From the NCBI GenBank assembly GCA_039821605.1, contig JBCBNV010000004.1:248001-312000 (forward strand): 64,000 bases of DNA. The letters are read 5' to 3'. The translations under genes were made by a program, and so were the position numbers. This document shows positions 42,500-50,989 of this stretch, one piece after another. The first letter of the stretch is position 1; every line of letters starts with the position of its first letter. The notes under the pieces were generated by a model. That model searched no databases. It was not told the DNA's origin and worked only from the letters and a program-made list of their open reading frames with translations. Source of the stretch: CALBPI01 sp039821605. Lineage in GTDB: Bacteria > Pseudomonadota > Gammaproteobacteria > Steroidobacterales > Woeseiaceae.

Positions 42500-44095
42500 A
42501 TGTTGACCGCAGAACTGCTTGCCTCCGTTAAGGCCTACACCGAAAAACTGACGCGCAGCGTCACGTTCGTCGTGCAGACCGGCGAGAACGAGAAGCGTGA
42601 AGAGCTCGTCGAGTTCCTCATGCAGTTCGCGGACCTCTCGCCGCGCCTCAACGTCGCCGAGCGCGACGCGGGTCTGCGTGGCGGTGCGAGCTTCACGCTC
42701 GAGGCCGACGACGAGCCCACGGGTATCACCTTCTCGGGCGTTCCAGGCGGCCATGAATTCAATTCGTTCGTACTCGGTGTGTTGCACGCAGGCGGCGTGC
42801 CCGTGCGTCTGGATGATGCGCTCAAATCGATCGTCGAGCGCGTCGGCGAGCCACTGCACTTCGAGACGGCCATCAGCCTGAGCTGCCACAACTGCCCCGA
42901 AGTTGTGCAGACGCTGAACCAGTTTGCCGCGCTCAACCCCAACATCTCGGCCGAGATGGTCGATGGTGGCGTCTACGACGGCTTTGTCGCCGAGCGTAAC
43001 GTGCAGGGCGTGCCGGCGGTCTTCCTCAACGGCGAGGTCTTCGCCAATGGCAAGATCGACCCGGCAACAATTATCGAGAAGCTGCTCGAGCGTTTCCCGC
43101 ACCTGGCGGAGGCTGGCGCCGAAGAGCTGCCGTCGCTGCCGCTGCAGGATGTTGTGGTTATCGGCGGCGGTCCCGCGGGCGTGTCCTCGGCGATCTACGC
43201 CGCGCGCAAGGGCTTTGCCGTGACCCTCGTCGCCGAGCGCTTCGGGGGTCAGGTGAAGGACACGCTGGGTATCGAGAACCTCGTTTCAATCCCCCAGACT
43301 GAGGGCCCCGATGTCGTCAAAGGCCTGCGTGAGCACCTGGCCGAATACGAGGTCACCCTGCGTGAGCACCTGCGTGTCGACGATATCGAGCAGGGCGACA
43401 TCAAGACCGTCACGCTCTCCTCGGGCGAACCGATCCGTGCGCGCTCCGTCATCATCGCCACGGGTGCGAACTGGCGCGAGCTTGGCATTCCAGGTGAAAA
43501 GGAATACATCGGAAACGGTGTGGCCTACTGCCCGCACTGCGATGGCCCGTTCTTCAAAGGCAAGGATGTCGCGGTTGTCGGTGGTGGCAACTCGGGTATC
43601 GAGGCCGCGCTCGATTTGTCGGGCATCGTCGGTCACGTGACCGTGCTCGAGTTCATGCCCGAACTCAAGGCTGACAAGGTGCTCGTCGACAAGGCACTCG
43701 AGCGTGACAACATCACGATCATCACCAATGCTGCGTCGCAGGAAATCAAGGCGACCGACGGCAAGGTTTCCAGCCTCGTCTACCAGGACCGTGAGAGTGG
43801 CGAGACGCACGAGCTCGACCTCAAGGCCGTGTTCGTGCAGATCGGACTCGTGCCCAACTCCGAATTCGCCAAGGGCCTCGTCGACATGAACGAGTACGGC
43901 GAGATCATCATTAACGACAAGGCCGAGACGAGCGCGCCGGGCATCCTCGCCTGTGGCGATGTCACGACCACCCCCTACAAGCAGATTGTCGTCGCGCTGG
44001 GTGAAGGCAGTAAAGCCGCCCTGACCGCGTTCGAGTACCTCGTCATGCATGCCCCCGCAGTCGAGGAAGACTCAGCATCTGCCGCGGCCGCCTGA
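42500..44095 (+). CDS. ahpF: Alkyl hydroperoxide reductase subunit F (NADH:peroxiredoxin reductase)
   Basis: FAD-disulfide reductase passing electrons from NADH to AhpC, 531 residues. The N-terminal double thioredoxin-like domain keeps one active CHNC pair (SLSCHNCPEVVQ near residue 132). The thioredoxin-reductase part has VVIGGGPAGVSSAIYAARKG for FAD, the redox pair in YCPHCDGPFF near residue 347, VVGGGNSGIEAALDLSG for NADH and the GDVTTTPYKQ segment near the end. It forms an operon with ahpC and ends at a strong intrinsic terminator. A short alanine/serine-rich tail extends the C-terminus. Confidence 0.97.
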   Translation: MLTAELLASVKAYTEKLTRSVTFVVQTGENEKREELVEFLMQFADLSPRLNVAERDAGLRGGASFTLEADDEPTGITFSGVPGGHEFNSFVLGVLHAGGVPVRLDDALKSIVERVGEPLHFETAISLSCHNCPEVVQTLNQFAALNPNISAEMVDGGVYDGFVAERNVQGVPAVFLNGEVFANGKIDPATIIEKLLERFPHLAEAGAEELPSLPLQDVVVIGGGPAGVSSAIYAARKGFAVTLVAERFGGQVKDTLGIENLVSIPQTEGPDVVKGLREHLAEYEVTLREHLRVDDIEQGDIKTVTLSSGEPIRARSVIIATGANWRELGIPGEKEYIGNGVAYCPHCDGPFFKGKDVAVVGGGNSGIEAALDLSGIVGHVTVLEFMPELKADKVLVDKALERDNITIITNAASQEIKATDGKVSSLVYQDRESGETHELDLKAVFVQIGLVPNSEFAKGLVDMNEYGEIIINDKAETSAPGILACGDVTTTPYKQIVVALGEGSKAALTAFEYLVMHAPAVEEDSASAAAA

Positions 44096-44123
44096 GCGCC
44101 GCATCCCCCAGCCGTAGCAGGCA

Positions 44124-44155
44124 GCCGTCACCCTCGCGGGTGGCGGCTTTTTTTT
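44124..44155 (+). terminator. Rho-independent terminator after ahpF
   Basis: A 10-bp stem (GCCGTCACCC with GGGTGGCGGC, one G-T pair) closed by TCGC and followed by eight T. It lies 28 bases after the ahpF stop on the plus strand. Confidence 0.95.
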
Positions 44156-44204
44156 GTCCGCGCGCCGTGCATACTCTGGGTCTTTGTTGACCCGGAGTTC
44201 ACGC

Positions 44205-45080
44205 GTGCGCCGAATCCTGCCGCTTGTCGCCCTTCTCTCCATCGCCGTCGGATGTACGTCGGGCGGGGACGCCACGTTCGATCCTGTGACCCAGACGCCC
44301 GAGACCAGCGGGCCGGCCGCTCGTAATCTCGAAGTGACGGTGCCGAGCGCCGCCGTTCGCCTGCCGGGCTATCTCATGCTGGCGGCGGGAGAGGGCGCAC
44401 ATCCCACCGCGCTGCTGCTGCACGGTTTCCCGGGCAACGAGAAGAACCTCGACCTTGCCCAGTCCCTGCGCCGCGCCGGATTGAATGTGCTGTTCATCCA
44501 CTACCGCGGTGCCTGGGGCGCCGAGGGTGAGTTTCGTATAGCGAATATGGCTGTCGATGCCCAGGCCGCGCTTGAGTACGTGCGTGGTAATGCGGGCGAT
44601 TTCCAGGTCGATCCCGAAAAGCTCATTGTGATCGGACACTCGATGGGTGGCTTTGCGGCGTTGCATACCGCAGCCGCTGATGATGCGGTCGCGTGCGCCG
44701 TCGGCATTGCGGCTGCCAATGTCGGTGCCTATGCCGAGGCCAGTGATGCGCAGAAGGCCGGGTTCGCGGCCTACACTGATGGCCTGTTCATGCTTGCGGG
44801 TTGGGACGGTGCAACGGCCGTGGCCGAGATCCAGGCGAACGCTGAAGCCTTCGATCTGCGCAATCTGGCGCCCCGGCTGGCGGGTCGGCCTGTCTTGCTC
44901 ATCACAGGCACGGGTGACACGGTGGTCCCCGTCGATACGCAACGCAGCCTCGCAGCCAGCTGGCAGGATGCAGGTCCCCTGCTCACGACACTAGAGATAC
45001 CCGGTGATCATTCGTTTGCCGCAGATCGCCTGTCTATGCAGCGCGCGGTTATAGAATGGCTCCAGAAGGACTGCCTGTGA
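44205..45080 (+). CDS. Alpha/beta-hydrolase lipoprotein
   Basis: Serine hydrolase of the alpha/beta fold, about 291 residues, with a lipoprotein signal ILPLVALLSIAVGC. The oxyanion block LLLHGFPGNEKNLDLAQSL is followed by the nucleophile in VIGHSMGGFAALH; ITGTGDTVVP gives the acid and IPGDHSFAADR the histidine. The family resembles esterases or dienelactone-hydrolase-like enzymes; substrate not known. GTG 44205 is chosen since it starts the signal peptide and has CCGGAG upstream; the ATG at 44154 lies in the terminator stem. The phosphatase gene starts 11 bases after its stop. Confidence 0.87.
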   Translation: MRRILPLVALLSIAVGCTSGGDATFDPVTQTPETSGPAARNLEVTVPSAAVRLPGYLMLAAGEGAHPTALLLHGFPGNEKNLDLAQSLRRAGLNVLFIHYRGAWGAEGEFRIANMAVDAQAALEYVRGNAGDFQVDPEKLIVIGHSMGGFAALHTAAADDAVACAVGIAAANVGAYAEASDAQKAGFAAYTDGLFMLAGWDGATAVAEIQANAEAFDLRNLAPRLAGRPVLLITGTGDTVVPVDTQRSLAASWQDAGPLLTTLEIPGDHSFAADRLSMQRAVIEWLQKDCL

Positions 45081-45091
45081 GGACGACGACA

Positions 45092-45649
45092 ATGCGAAAC
45101 GGATGGCGTACAAGCCTGTTGGTTGCGATGCTGCTGGCAGCGCCCGCGCAGGCCGACGACGACGTGGTCAACTACATTGCTTATGACGAGACGTTCTCGA
45201 GCGGCGGTGGCGTGACGGCATCGGCCCTCGAACGCCTGCGCGATGCCGGACTCGAGCGCGTGATCTTCCTCGCCTACTCTGACCAGGAGCAATCGCTCGA
45301 AAACGAAGACCGTGTCGTTGACGAGTTGGGCATGGACTTCGTGCACATCCCCGTGCGCTGGGACGCGCCCGACGCGAACCACTTCGGCCTGTTCGCGGCC
45401 ATCATGCAGCAGGCGCCCGAGCGACCCACGCTCGTGCACTGCCAGGCCAACTTCCGCGCCTCTGCGTTCGCGATGCTCTATCGCGTGATCTACAACGGCG
45501 TGCCGCTGGCAGAGGCCAAGGCCGACATGAATGCCGTCTGGACGCCAACGGAGACCTGGACAGACTTCATTCTGGAGACGCTTGAGCGTAATGGCGTGGA
45601 CCCGAATTGCGAAGGCTGTGACTGGACGCCTTACGTCCCTGAGGACTAG
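45092..45649 (+). CDS. Exported protein tyrosine/dual-specificity phosphatase-like protein
   Basis: Exported phosphatase-like protein, 185 residues, with signal WRTSLLVAMLLAAPAQA. The P-loop is LVHCQANFRASAFAML, with Cys117 and Arg122. Spacing is C-x4-R, one shorter than classical C-x5-R but as in some bacterial DSP/DUF442-like proteins. The N-terminal FSSGGGVTASALERLRDAG fits the same group, in which residues after the first strand set the fold. Two C-terminal cysteines (NCEGC) could form a disulfide. It follows the hydrolase lipoprotein by 11 bases with TGAGGACGACGAC as ribosome site. Substrate unknown; it may not act on proteins. Confidence 0.75.
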   Translation: MRNGWRTSLLVAMLLAAPAQADDDVVNYIAYDETFSSGGGVTASALERLRDAGLERVIFLAYSDQEQSLENEDRVVDELGMDFVHIPVRWDAPDANHFGLFAAIMQQAPERPTLVHCQANFRASAFAMLYRVIYNGVPLAEAKADMNAVWTPTETWTDFILETLERNGVDPNCEGCDWTPYVPED

Positions 45650-45658
45650 CCGACGCTG

Positions 45659-46066
45659 CTAGCGCTTCTGCTTGCGGCGCAAAAACTTCAAACCCGACCA
45701 GTCGCCGTCTACGGCGCAGACTTTCACATCCACCCAGTCGCGCGGCAGGATTTCAGTGCGCAGGTCATCCTCGGTCAGGTCGATGTGCAGCGGCGAGGAC
45801 TTCTTGGGCCAGGACACCCAGAGCATGCCGCCCTCGGCGACGCGGCCGAGCGCGCCTTCGATGCGACGAGAGAGTTCGGAACGCCGGCCGCAGAACAGGT
45901 GCACGATGTCGGCGCTGCGGAAGCGGTTCGAGAACGCCACGCCTTCGGCGCCGGCCACAAGCTCGGGGTAATGCGCGGGCGCATTGATCGTCAGGCAGCG
46001 TTTGCCCGGTTTCAGACCGAGCTTCTTGTGCAGCGGTGTACCCGAGTAGCCGTGTTCAGTCGGCAT
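45659..46066 (-). CDS. DUF3052 protein
   Basis: Soluble protein of 135 residues. The N-terminus GYSGTPLHKKLGLKPGKRCL and the later block GGMLWVSWPKKSS with a final VDVKVCAVDGDWSGLKFLRR are the DUF3052 pattern. A function for the family is not established. The start at 46066 lies inside the 3' end of the MaoC gene (11-base overlap), so the two are translated together. It is convergent with the phosphatase gene, 9 bases apart. Confidence 0.82.
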   Translation of the reverse strand: MPTEHGYSGTPLHKKLGLKPGKRCLTINAPAHYPELVAGAEGVAFSNRFRSADIVHLFCGRRSELSRRIEGALGRVAEGGMLWVSWPKKSSPLHIDLTEDDLRTEILPRDWVDVKVCAVDGDWSGLKFLRRKQKR

Positions 46067-46523
46067 CGGCGTCACCGTCGGTGCGGGCCTCGACGAGATT
46101 CGTCGACAGCGCGGAGAACACCACCGCGTCGTCCTGGTTGATGAGCTGATACTGGTACTGCACGACGCCCCGGCGCGTGTCACGCGAGGATCGGCGCTTG
46201 TTCACGCACCAGGCACGGGCGCGCAGCGTATCGCCCGCGCGCACGGGAACTGGCCAGCGCACATCGTCCCAGGCGACGCCGCAAATCCAGGCGATGTCGT
46301 GCGCGATGCGGTGGTCGAGCTGGCGCCAGAGCACCATCGTGTACTGCCCCGAGGCGATGACGTCACCGAATGGTGAGTCCTTTGCTGCGGTTTCGTCGGC
46401 GTGAAAGTACTGCGGGTCGAACTCGCGTGCGAAGGCGATCATGGCATCGCGATCGACCGTCAGTCCCGTGGAGGTCTCCACGTGCCCGACCTCGAGGTCC
46501 TCGAGAAAGCGGCGTGCGCTCAC
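46056..46523 (-). CDS. MaoC-family hydratase/dehydratase
   Basis: Hot-dog fold protein of 155 residues, likely an enoyl-CoA hydratase (R-specific) or related dehydratase. The catalytic pair is present in EFDPQYFHADE (Asp36 and His41), followed by SPFGDVIASGQYTMVL. It has one hot-dog domain, so it would work as a dimer. The start is GTG at 46523, overlapping the GST stop (GTGA). Placed with a GST and, across the gap, a CoA-transferase-type enzyme, it may handle an acyl-CoA, but no direct evidence links them. Confidence 0.85.
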   Translation of the reverse strand: MSARRFLEDLEVGHVETSTGLTVDRDAMIAFAREFDPQYFHADETAAKDSPFGDVIASGQYTMVLWRQLDHRIAHDIAWICGVAWDDVRWPVPVRAGDTLRARAWCVNKRRSSRDTRRGVVQYQYQLINQDDAVVFSALSTNLVEARTDGDADAD

Positions 46524-47434
46524 GCCGCCGCCACCCGAAATCCGATCGCCGGGAAGTGGACGTTGAGCGGGCCGATGCCCCCTTCCCGGCGGCGGATCGT
46601 CACGCGTTGTGTATCGAGGTGCAGCAGTGTGCCCGCTATGGCGTCTTTGCCATAATCGTCGGCGCAGACGACGACCGACGCGCCTCGCGCCAGGCCGAGC
46701 TCGTTGTCGGCATCGACCGTACCCTCGTCGCCGGGTTCCGCCTCGCGCGCGACAGCCAGCGCTTCGGCCGCATCGATGTCGCTGCGATCGCCGTGCCCGA
46801 CCTGGGCCATCCGCGCGGCCCATTCGCGCACCCGCGGGTAGGGCTCGAAAAGGCGCGGCGCGCTGGGCACGTTGGCATTGGTCATCCAGACGGGGAAGTA
46901 GCCGAGGATGTCGCTGTAGCCCGGGCGCTCGCCATCGAGGTAGGGGTCGTCGCCCGCGAGCGCGTCCTCAAGCAGCTCGATTTGCGCCTGCAATTGCCAC
47001 CGCGCCTGCGGCAGTGACTCGGCGAGCTTCGAGAAGTCCATGAAGTTGAAGAACTGTTTGCGGTCTTCAATGACCTCGCCGGGCACCTGCGGATTCTCGC
47101 CCATAGAAAGTGCGGCGCCGGGCTCGAAAAAAGCCTTGTCGCTCCAGCGCGATAACGCGAGCGCGAGACCCCGGCGCCCGGTCGGGAACAGCGAAGGCAC
47201 GGGCTGACGCGCCTCGATTTCCTGTGCGATGCAGAGCGTGTCGCAGTAAACCTCGGCGCCAATCTGCAAGACGGGCGTCTTGCGATAACCGCCCGTGAGC
47301 GCCGTGAGATTGGGCTTCGGCATGATCATGGGGATCTGTACCGATTGCCACGGCGCCGCCTTGATCCCGAACACGAGCCGGATCTTCTCGGCGAACGGCG
47401 AGGCGTCGAAGTGGTGCAATATGAAAGTGCTCAC
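46520..47434 (-). CDS. Glutathione S-transferase family protein
   Basis: Protein of 304 residues with an N-terminal thioredoxin-like GST domain (FILHHFDASPFAEKIRLVFG, then YRKTPVLQIG and DTLCIAQEIEAR) and an all-helical C-terminal domain to about residue 210. A further C-terminal stretch of about 90 residues (VVVCADDYGKDAIAGTLLHL) is unusual for simple GSTs. The catalytic serine/tyrosine is not obvious; FDASPF may supply the serine. It is first in the GST-MaoC-DUF3052 operon and is divergent from the CoA-transferase gene (35 bases). Confidence 0.85.
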   Translation of the reverse strand: MSTFILHHFDASPFAEKIRLVFGIKAAPWQSVQIPMIMPKPNLTALTGGYRKTPVLQIGAEVYCDTLCIAQEIEARQPVPSLFPTGRRGLALALSRWSDKAFFEPGAALSMGENPQVPGEVIEDRKQFFNFMDFSKLAESLPQARWQLQAQIELLEDALAGDDPYLDGERPGYSDILGYFPVWMTNANVPSAPRLFEPYPRVREWAARMAQVGHGDRSDIDAAEALAVAREAEPGDEGTVDADNELGLARGASVVVCADDYGKDAIAGTLLHLDTQRVTIRRREGGIGPLNVHFPAIGFRVAAA

Positions 47435-47469
47435 GTTAGATTCTCCGCTGTGTTTGGGCGGGGTAGGTC

Positions 47470-48705
47470 ATGACGGTTGTGCTGGAGTCGTTTGAGGATG
47501 CCACGTCGTTGCTGCGCCCCGGCGTCACGGCGTTCATCCACGGCACGGCGACCGAGCCGCGCAAGTTCGTCGAGTGGCTCGCCAGGGAAGCTGCGCTCGA
47601 GGGCGTGCACCTCATCACCAGTTTCATTCCGGGCATCAATACCGAGACGCTCGCCGACAGCGGCGCGCGGCTTACCACATTTATGGCGCAGCCCGCACTT
47701 GCCGAGGCCATCGCGCGCGGCGACGTTGAGGCGTTGCGACTGCACTACGGTGAGCTGCCGGGCTGGATCGGCGCGCTTGAGTCGCTCGACGTTGCGTTCG
47801 TGCGCGGCCGCCGCCTCCCAGATGGCCGCGTGGCGACGGGCATTACGGGCGAGCTCATCGCGGCAGCCTGCGCGCGTGCCGATACCGTGTGCGTCTTTGA
47901 CGATCCCGACATGCCCTTGCCCGAGCAGGGCATCACGATTGATGCGCCCGACGTGGCGCTTGTCGCGCCCGGGCCGCTCATCGAGTACCGGGGCGGTGAT
48001 CGCATCGATGATCTCGCGCGCACGATTGCCGAGAACGTCGCGACGCTCGTAGCGGACGGCGCCACGCTGCAGTCGGGTCTGGGCGTGGTACCCACCGCTG
48101 TCTTCACAGCGCTGACCGGACGGCGCGGGCTGCGACTGTTCAGCGGCATGATCAGTGACGCAGTCATGGCACTGGCGGACGCTGGCGCGCTCGACGCCGA
48201 TGCCGAGCACGTGTACGGCATGGCGCTGGGCACCCGTTCGCTTTACGACTGGCTTGATGCTCGTGCGCGGTTCCGAGTTGTGGGCTGTGAAGACTCGCAC
48301 AACAGCGAACGCATGCGCGCGTTGCCCCAGTTCACGGCCGTCAACAGCGCGGTCGAGATTGGGTTGGACGGCAGCGTCAACGCGGAACTGCTGGGCACGC
48401 GTGCGATCAGCGGTCCCGGTGGTCTGCCCGACTACGCGGCGGGCGGCGCCAGCTCGCCAGGCGGCAAGAGCATCATCGCGCTGCCGGCTGCCAACGAAAA
48501 GCGCGGCATTTCGCGTATCGTGCCGCGTGTGCGAAACGCCGACGCGCCCACGGTCGCGGGCGAGTTTGTCACCCATGTCGTTACGCAGTTCGGTGTCGCC
48601 GAGATCGCCGGTGTCAGCGCCGCGGAGCGCGCCCGCCGGCTCATTGCCGTGGCCGACCCCACACACCGCGAACACTTAAGCCGGGAGGCCGCGCTCAGCC
48701 ATTGA
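47470..48705 (+). CDS. Acetyl-CoA hydrolase/CoA transferase family protein
   Basis: CoA transferase or acyl-CoA hydrolase, 411 residues, of the family that includes 4-hydroxybutyrate CoA transferase. The C-terminal domain shows FTAVNSAVEIGLDGSVNAEL with the catalytic glutamate in NSAVEIG, then SGPGGLPDYAAGGASSPGGK, the CoA-binding loop, and FVTHVVTQFGVAEI near the end. Its N-terminus is shorter than in the usual 430-residue enzymes. It is convergent with the TetR gene (11-base overlap). The fatty-acid- or steroid-type genes around it suggest an acyl-CoA substrate. Confidence 0.87.
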   Translation: MTVVLESFEDATSLLRPGVTAFIHGTATEPRKFVEWLAREAALEGVHLITSFIPGINTETLADSGARLTTFMAQPALAEAIARGDVEALRLHYGELPGWIGALESLDVAFVRGRRLPDGRVATGITGELIAAACARADTVCVFDDPDMPLPEQGITIDAPDVALVAPGPLIEYRGGDRIDDLARTIAENVATLVADGATLQSGLGVVPTAVFTALTGRRGLRLFSGMISDAVMALADAGALDADAEHVYGMALGTRSLYDWLDARARFRVVGCEDSHNSERMRALPQFTAVNSAVEIGLDGSVNAELLGTRAISGPGGLPDYAAGGASSPGGKSIIALPAANEKRGISRIVPRVRNADAPTVAGEFVTHVVTQFGVAEIAGVSAAERARRLIAVADPTHREHLSREAALSH

Positions 48706-49333
48706 GCAGCTCGCGCAGGCACTGCTCGAGGTACTCGAGCAGCCGCTCCACGTTTCTTGGCTCGTGGTGCGTGAGCTGACTCACGGCAATCCCTTCCATG
48801 ATCGACTCGGCCAGGTCGAGCGCGAGATCGAAGGCCTCGGTCTTGCCGTCCCACTCCGGGAACAGCTCTTGCGCCATCCGGTACCAGTGGACGTTGAACT
48901 CGTCCTGCACGGGCCGCAGGATCGCGCGCAGGTCTTCGTCGGTGCGGGCCGCAACGGACAGCTCGAAGAAGGCCACGAACATGGGGTGCTGCACGTGCGC
49001 GAGATACGCCTCGGTGGCCATCTTGACGCGGTCGGCGTCGGGCGGGATCTCCACCACGGAGCGGCGGAAAGCCGTCAGGCGCTTCTCGTGCAGGTATTCT
49101 ATGGCCGCCTTGACGATATCCATCTTGGACGGAAAGTGGTGCAACATGGCACCACGCGACAGGCCCGCCTGCTCGGCGATGTGCGTGGTCGTCGTGTTGG
49201 CGTAGCCCAGCCGGACGAAGGCCTTGATGGCGGCTTCGACGATCTGGTTTCGCGTCGAGGCACTCTTTTGTGCCTGCCAGCTGTCGGGGTTCTGGCCCCC
49301 GTTTCTTGGTTTTCGTGGTGCTTTCGCGGCCAT
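48695..49333 (-). CDS. TetR-family transcriptional regulator
   Basis: One-component repressor, 212 residues. The N-terminal helix-turn-helix is clear: TRNQIVEAAIKAFVRLGYAN then TTTTHIAEQAGLSRGAMLHH and FPSKMDIVKAA. The C-terminal ligand domain (about 75-205) is helical and diverse. A basic, proline-rich leader precedes the HTH. ATG 49333 is chosen; upstream codons lie in the intergenic operator region. The gene is divergent from the SDR-SDR-Rieske operon across 131 bases that contain a perfect 10-bp palindrome, so it probably controls that operon and itself. Confidence 0.9.
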   Translation of the reverse strand: MAAKAPRKPRNGGQNPDSWQAQKSASTRNQIVEAAIKAFVRLGYANTTTTHIAEQAGLSRGAMLHHFPSKMDIVKAAIEYLHEKRLTAFRRSVVEIPPDADRVKMATEAYLAHVQHPMFVAFFELSVAARTDEDLRAILRPVQDEFNVHWYRMAQELFPEWDGKTEAFDLALDLAESIMEGIAVSQLTHHEPRNVERLLEYLEQCLRELLNG

Positions 49334-49419
49334 TGTGAGCGCCTCTCGCGAAAAGGGTCCCGTGACAGAACCATCGCCCGAAAGCGAAAAAAAGTCAAAG
49401 CGGATTGAAACCGGATGAC

Positions 49420-49434
49420 TTGACTGGTATACCA
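49420..49434. promoter_or_regulatory. Candidate TetR operator/promoter: TTGACT joined to TGGTATACCA
   Basis: A perfect 10-bp palindrome, TGGTATACCA (49425-49434), overlaps a -35-like TTGACT (49420-49425) and lies 31 bases before the first SDR ATG, in the gap between a TetR gene and the operon it faces. A repressor bound there would block the promoter. No good -10 is visible 17 bases downstream, so promoter strength is uncertain. Confidence 0.5.
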
Positions 49435-49464
49435 CCGGGACCGTTCGAAGCAGGGGGCGCCGGC

Positions 49465-50214
49465 ATGGGTCGTGTCGAAGGAAAAGTAGTCATCGTCACG
49501 GGAGCAGCCTCGGGGCTGGGCCGTGCGGACGCCGAACACCTGGCCGCCGAGGGCGCCAAGGTCGTGCTGACCGATATCAATGATGCGGAAGGTGAAGCCC
49601 TGGCCACCGAGCTCTCGGAACAGGGCGCCGACGCGATCTACCTGAACCACGACGTCCGCGACGAAGCCGCCTGGGACCGGGTCGTCGACGCCACGCGTGA
49701 GCGCTACGGCCGCCTCGATGGACTCGTAAACAACGCCGGTGTCGTCGTGATCGCCATGCCCGAGCAGACCACGCTCGAGCAGTTTCGCTTCGTCAACGCC
49801 GTCATGAACGAGGGCGTGTTCCTGGGCTGCAAGGCCGCGCTGCCGCTCATGCGGGAGTCGGGCGGCGGGTCCATCGTCAACATGTCGTCGGTCGCGTCGC
49901 ACCTGGGCTACCCCGTGTTTTTTGCCTACTCGGCAGCCAAGGGCGCCGTGCGCGCCATGACCAAGTCGTTGGCTGTGACCTGCCAGATGACGGGCGACAA
50001 GATCCGCGTCAATTCGGTACACGCGGGCGCCATCGACACGCCCATGATCAAGACGGCCAATGAGGCGCTGGGCATCGAGCCCGACCCCAATGACCCCGTC
50101 GGTATCGGCAAGCCCAGCGACGTGGCGCACATGATCGTCTACCTGATCTCCGACGAGTCGCGCTTCGTCAACGGCGCGGAGCTCCTCATCGACAACGCAC
50201 TGACTGTTCAGTAA
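49465..50214 (+). CDS. SDR family oxidoreductase (first of pair)
   Basis: NAD(P)-dependent dehydrogenase, 249 residues. It has the cofactor motif TGAASGLGRADAEHLAAEG, an acidic residue after strand 2 (LTDINDAEG) that favours NAD+, VNNAGVV, and the serine of MSSVASHLGYP with YSAAKGAVRAMTKSLA. The C-terminus NGAELLIDNALTVQ is typical of cyclohexanol/hydroxysteroid-type classical SDRs. ATG 49465 follows AGGGGGCGCC. It leads the SDR-SDR-Rieske operon and lies just after the candidate TetR operator. A hydroxysteroid or alicyclic alcohol substrate is plausible but unproven. Confidence 0.93.
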   Translation: MGRVEGKVVIVTGAASGLGRADAEHLAAEGAKVVLTDINDAEGEALATELSEQGADAIYLNHDVRDEAAWDRVVDATRERYGRLDGLVNNAGVVVIAMPEQTTLEQFRFVNAVMNEGVFLGCKAALPLMRESGGGSIVNMSSVASHLGYPVFFAYSAAKGAVRAMTKSLAVTCQMTGDKIRVNSVHAGAIDTPMIKTANEALGIEPDPNDPVGIGKPSDVAHMIVYLISDESRFVNGAELLIDNALTVQ

Positions 50215-50223
50215 GGAGGCCGC

Positions 50224-50985
50224 ATGGACCTCGGACTGCGTGACAAGCGCGCAATCATTACCGGCGCCACCAAGGGTATTGGCCGGCAGATCCTCGAGCT
50301 GCTGATCGCCGAGGGCTGCAACGTGGCCACCTGCTCGCGCTCCATCGAAGATGTCGAGGCCTGCATCGAGAAAGCCTCCACGCGCAAAGCGCAGGTCTAC
50401 GGGGATGTCTGTGACATCCGCGACCAGGAGGAGTACGCCGCCTGGATCGACAAGATGGTGGCGCAGATGGACGGCGTGGACATCTTCATTCCCAACGTCA
50501 GCGCCGGTGGCGGCATGGACTCCGAGAAGAACTGGTGGAAGAACTTCGAGGCCGACGTGCTAGGCACGGTGCGCGGCGTCGAGGCCGTCGTTCCGCACAT
50601 GAAGGAGAACGGTGGCGGTGCGATCACGATGATCGGCACCACAGCGTCGCTTGAGACCTTCGCGGGGCCGCAGGCCTACAACGCCCTGAAGGCCTCGCTC
50701 TACACCTATTCGAAGCAGCTTGGCCAATTCCACGGCGCCGACGGCATTCGTTGCAACATTGTCTCGCCGGGCCCCATCGAGTTTCCGGGCGGCAGCTGGG
50801 ACATGATCCGCGACACGATTCCGAAGTTCTACGAGAAGACGCTTCGCGACCACCCGACCGGGCGACTCGGCAAGCCACAGGAAGTGGCCAAGGCAGTCGT
50901 GTTCCTGTCGAGCCCGGCCGCCTCCTGGTGCAACGGCTCCAACCTCGTCGTTGACGGTGGCTTCACGAAGGGCGTCCACTTCTAG
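50224..50985 (+). CDS. SDR family oxidoreductase (second of pair)
   Basis: NAD(P)-dependent dehydrogenase, 253 residues, with TGATKGIGRQILELLIAEG for the cofactor and the YNALKAS active-site tyrosine-lysine pair (normally YxxxK). The active-site serine position reads MIGTTASLETF, so a threonine-rich segment takes its place, and the NNAG motif is replaced by IPNVSAGGG. Both changes are notable. It may use a different catalytic mode or be a reductase of the FabI-like group. AAGGAGG lies at the end of the preceding gene, so translation is strong. The Rieske oxygenase start is 4 bases after its stop. Confidence 0.88.
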   Translation: MDLGLRDKRAIITGATKGIGRQILELLIAEGCNVATCSRSIEDVEACIEKASTRKAQVYGDVCDIRDQEEYAAWIDKMVAQMDGVDIFIPNVSAGGGMDSEKNWWKNFEADVLGTVRGVEAVVPHMKENGGGAITMIGTTASLETFAGPQAYNALKASLYTYSKQLGQFHGADGIRCNIVSPGPIEFPGGSWDMIRDTIPKFYEKTLRDHPTGRLGKPQEVAKAVVFLSSPAASWCNGSNLVVDGGFTKGVHF

Positions 50986-50989
50986 GGCA

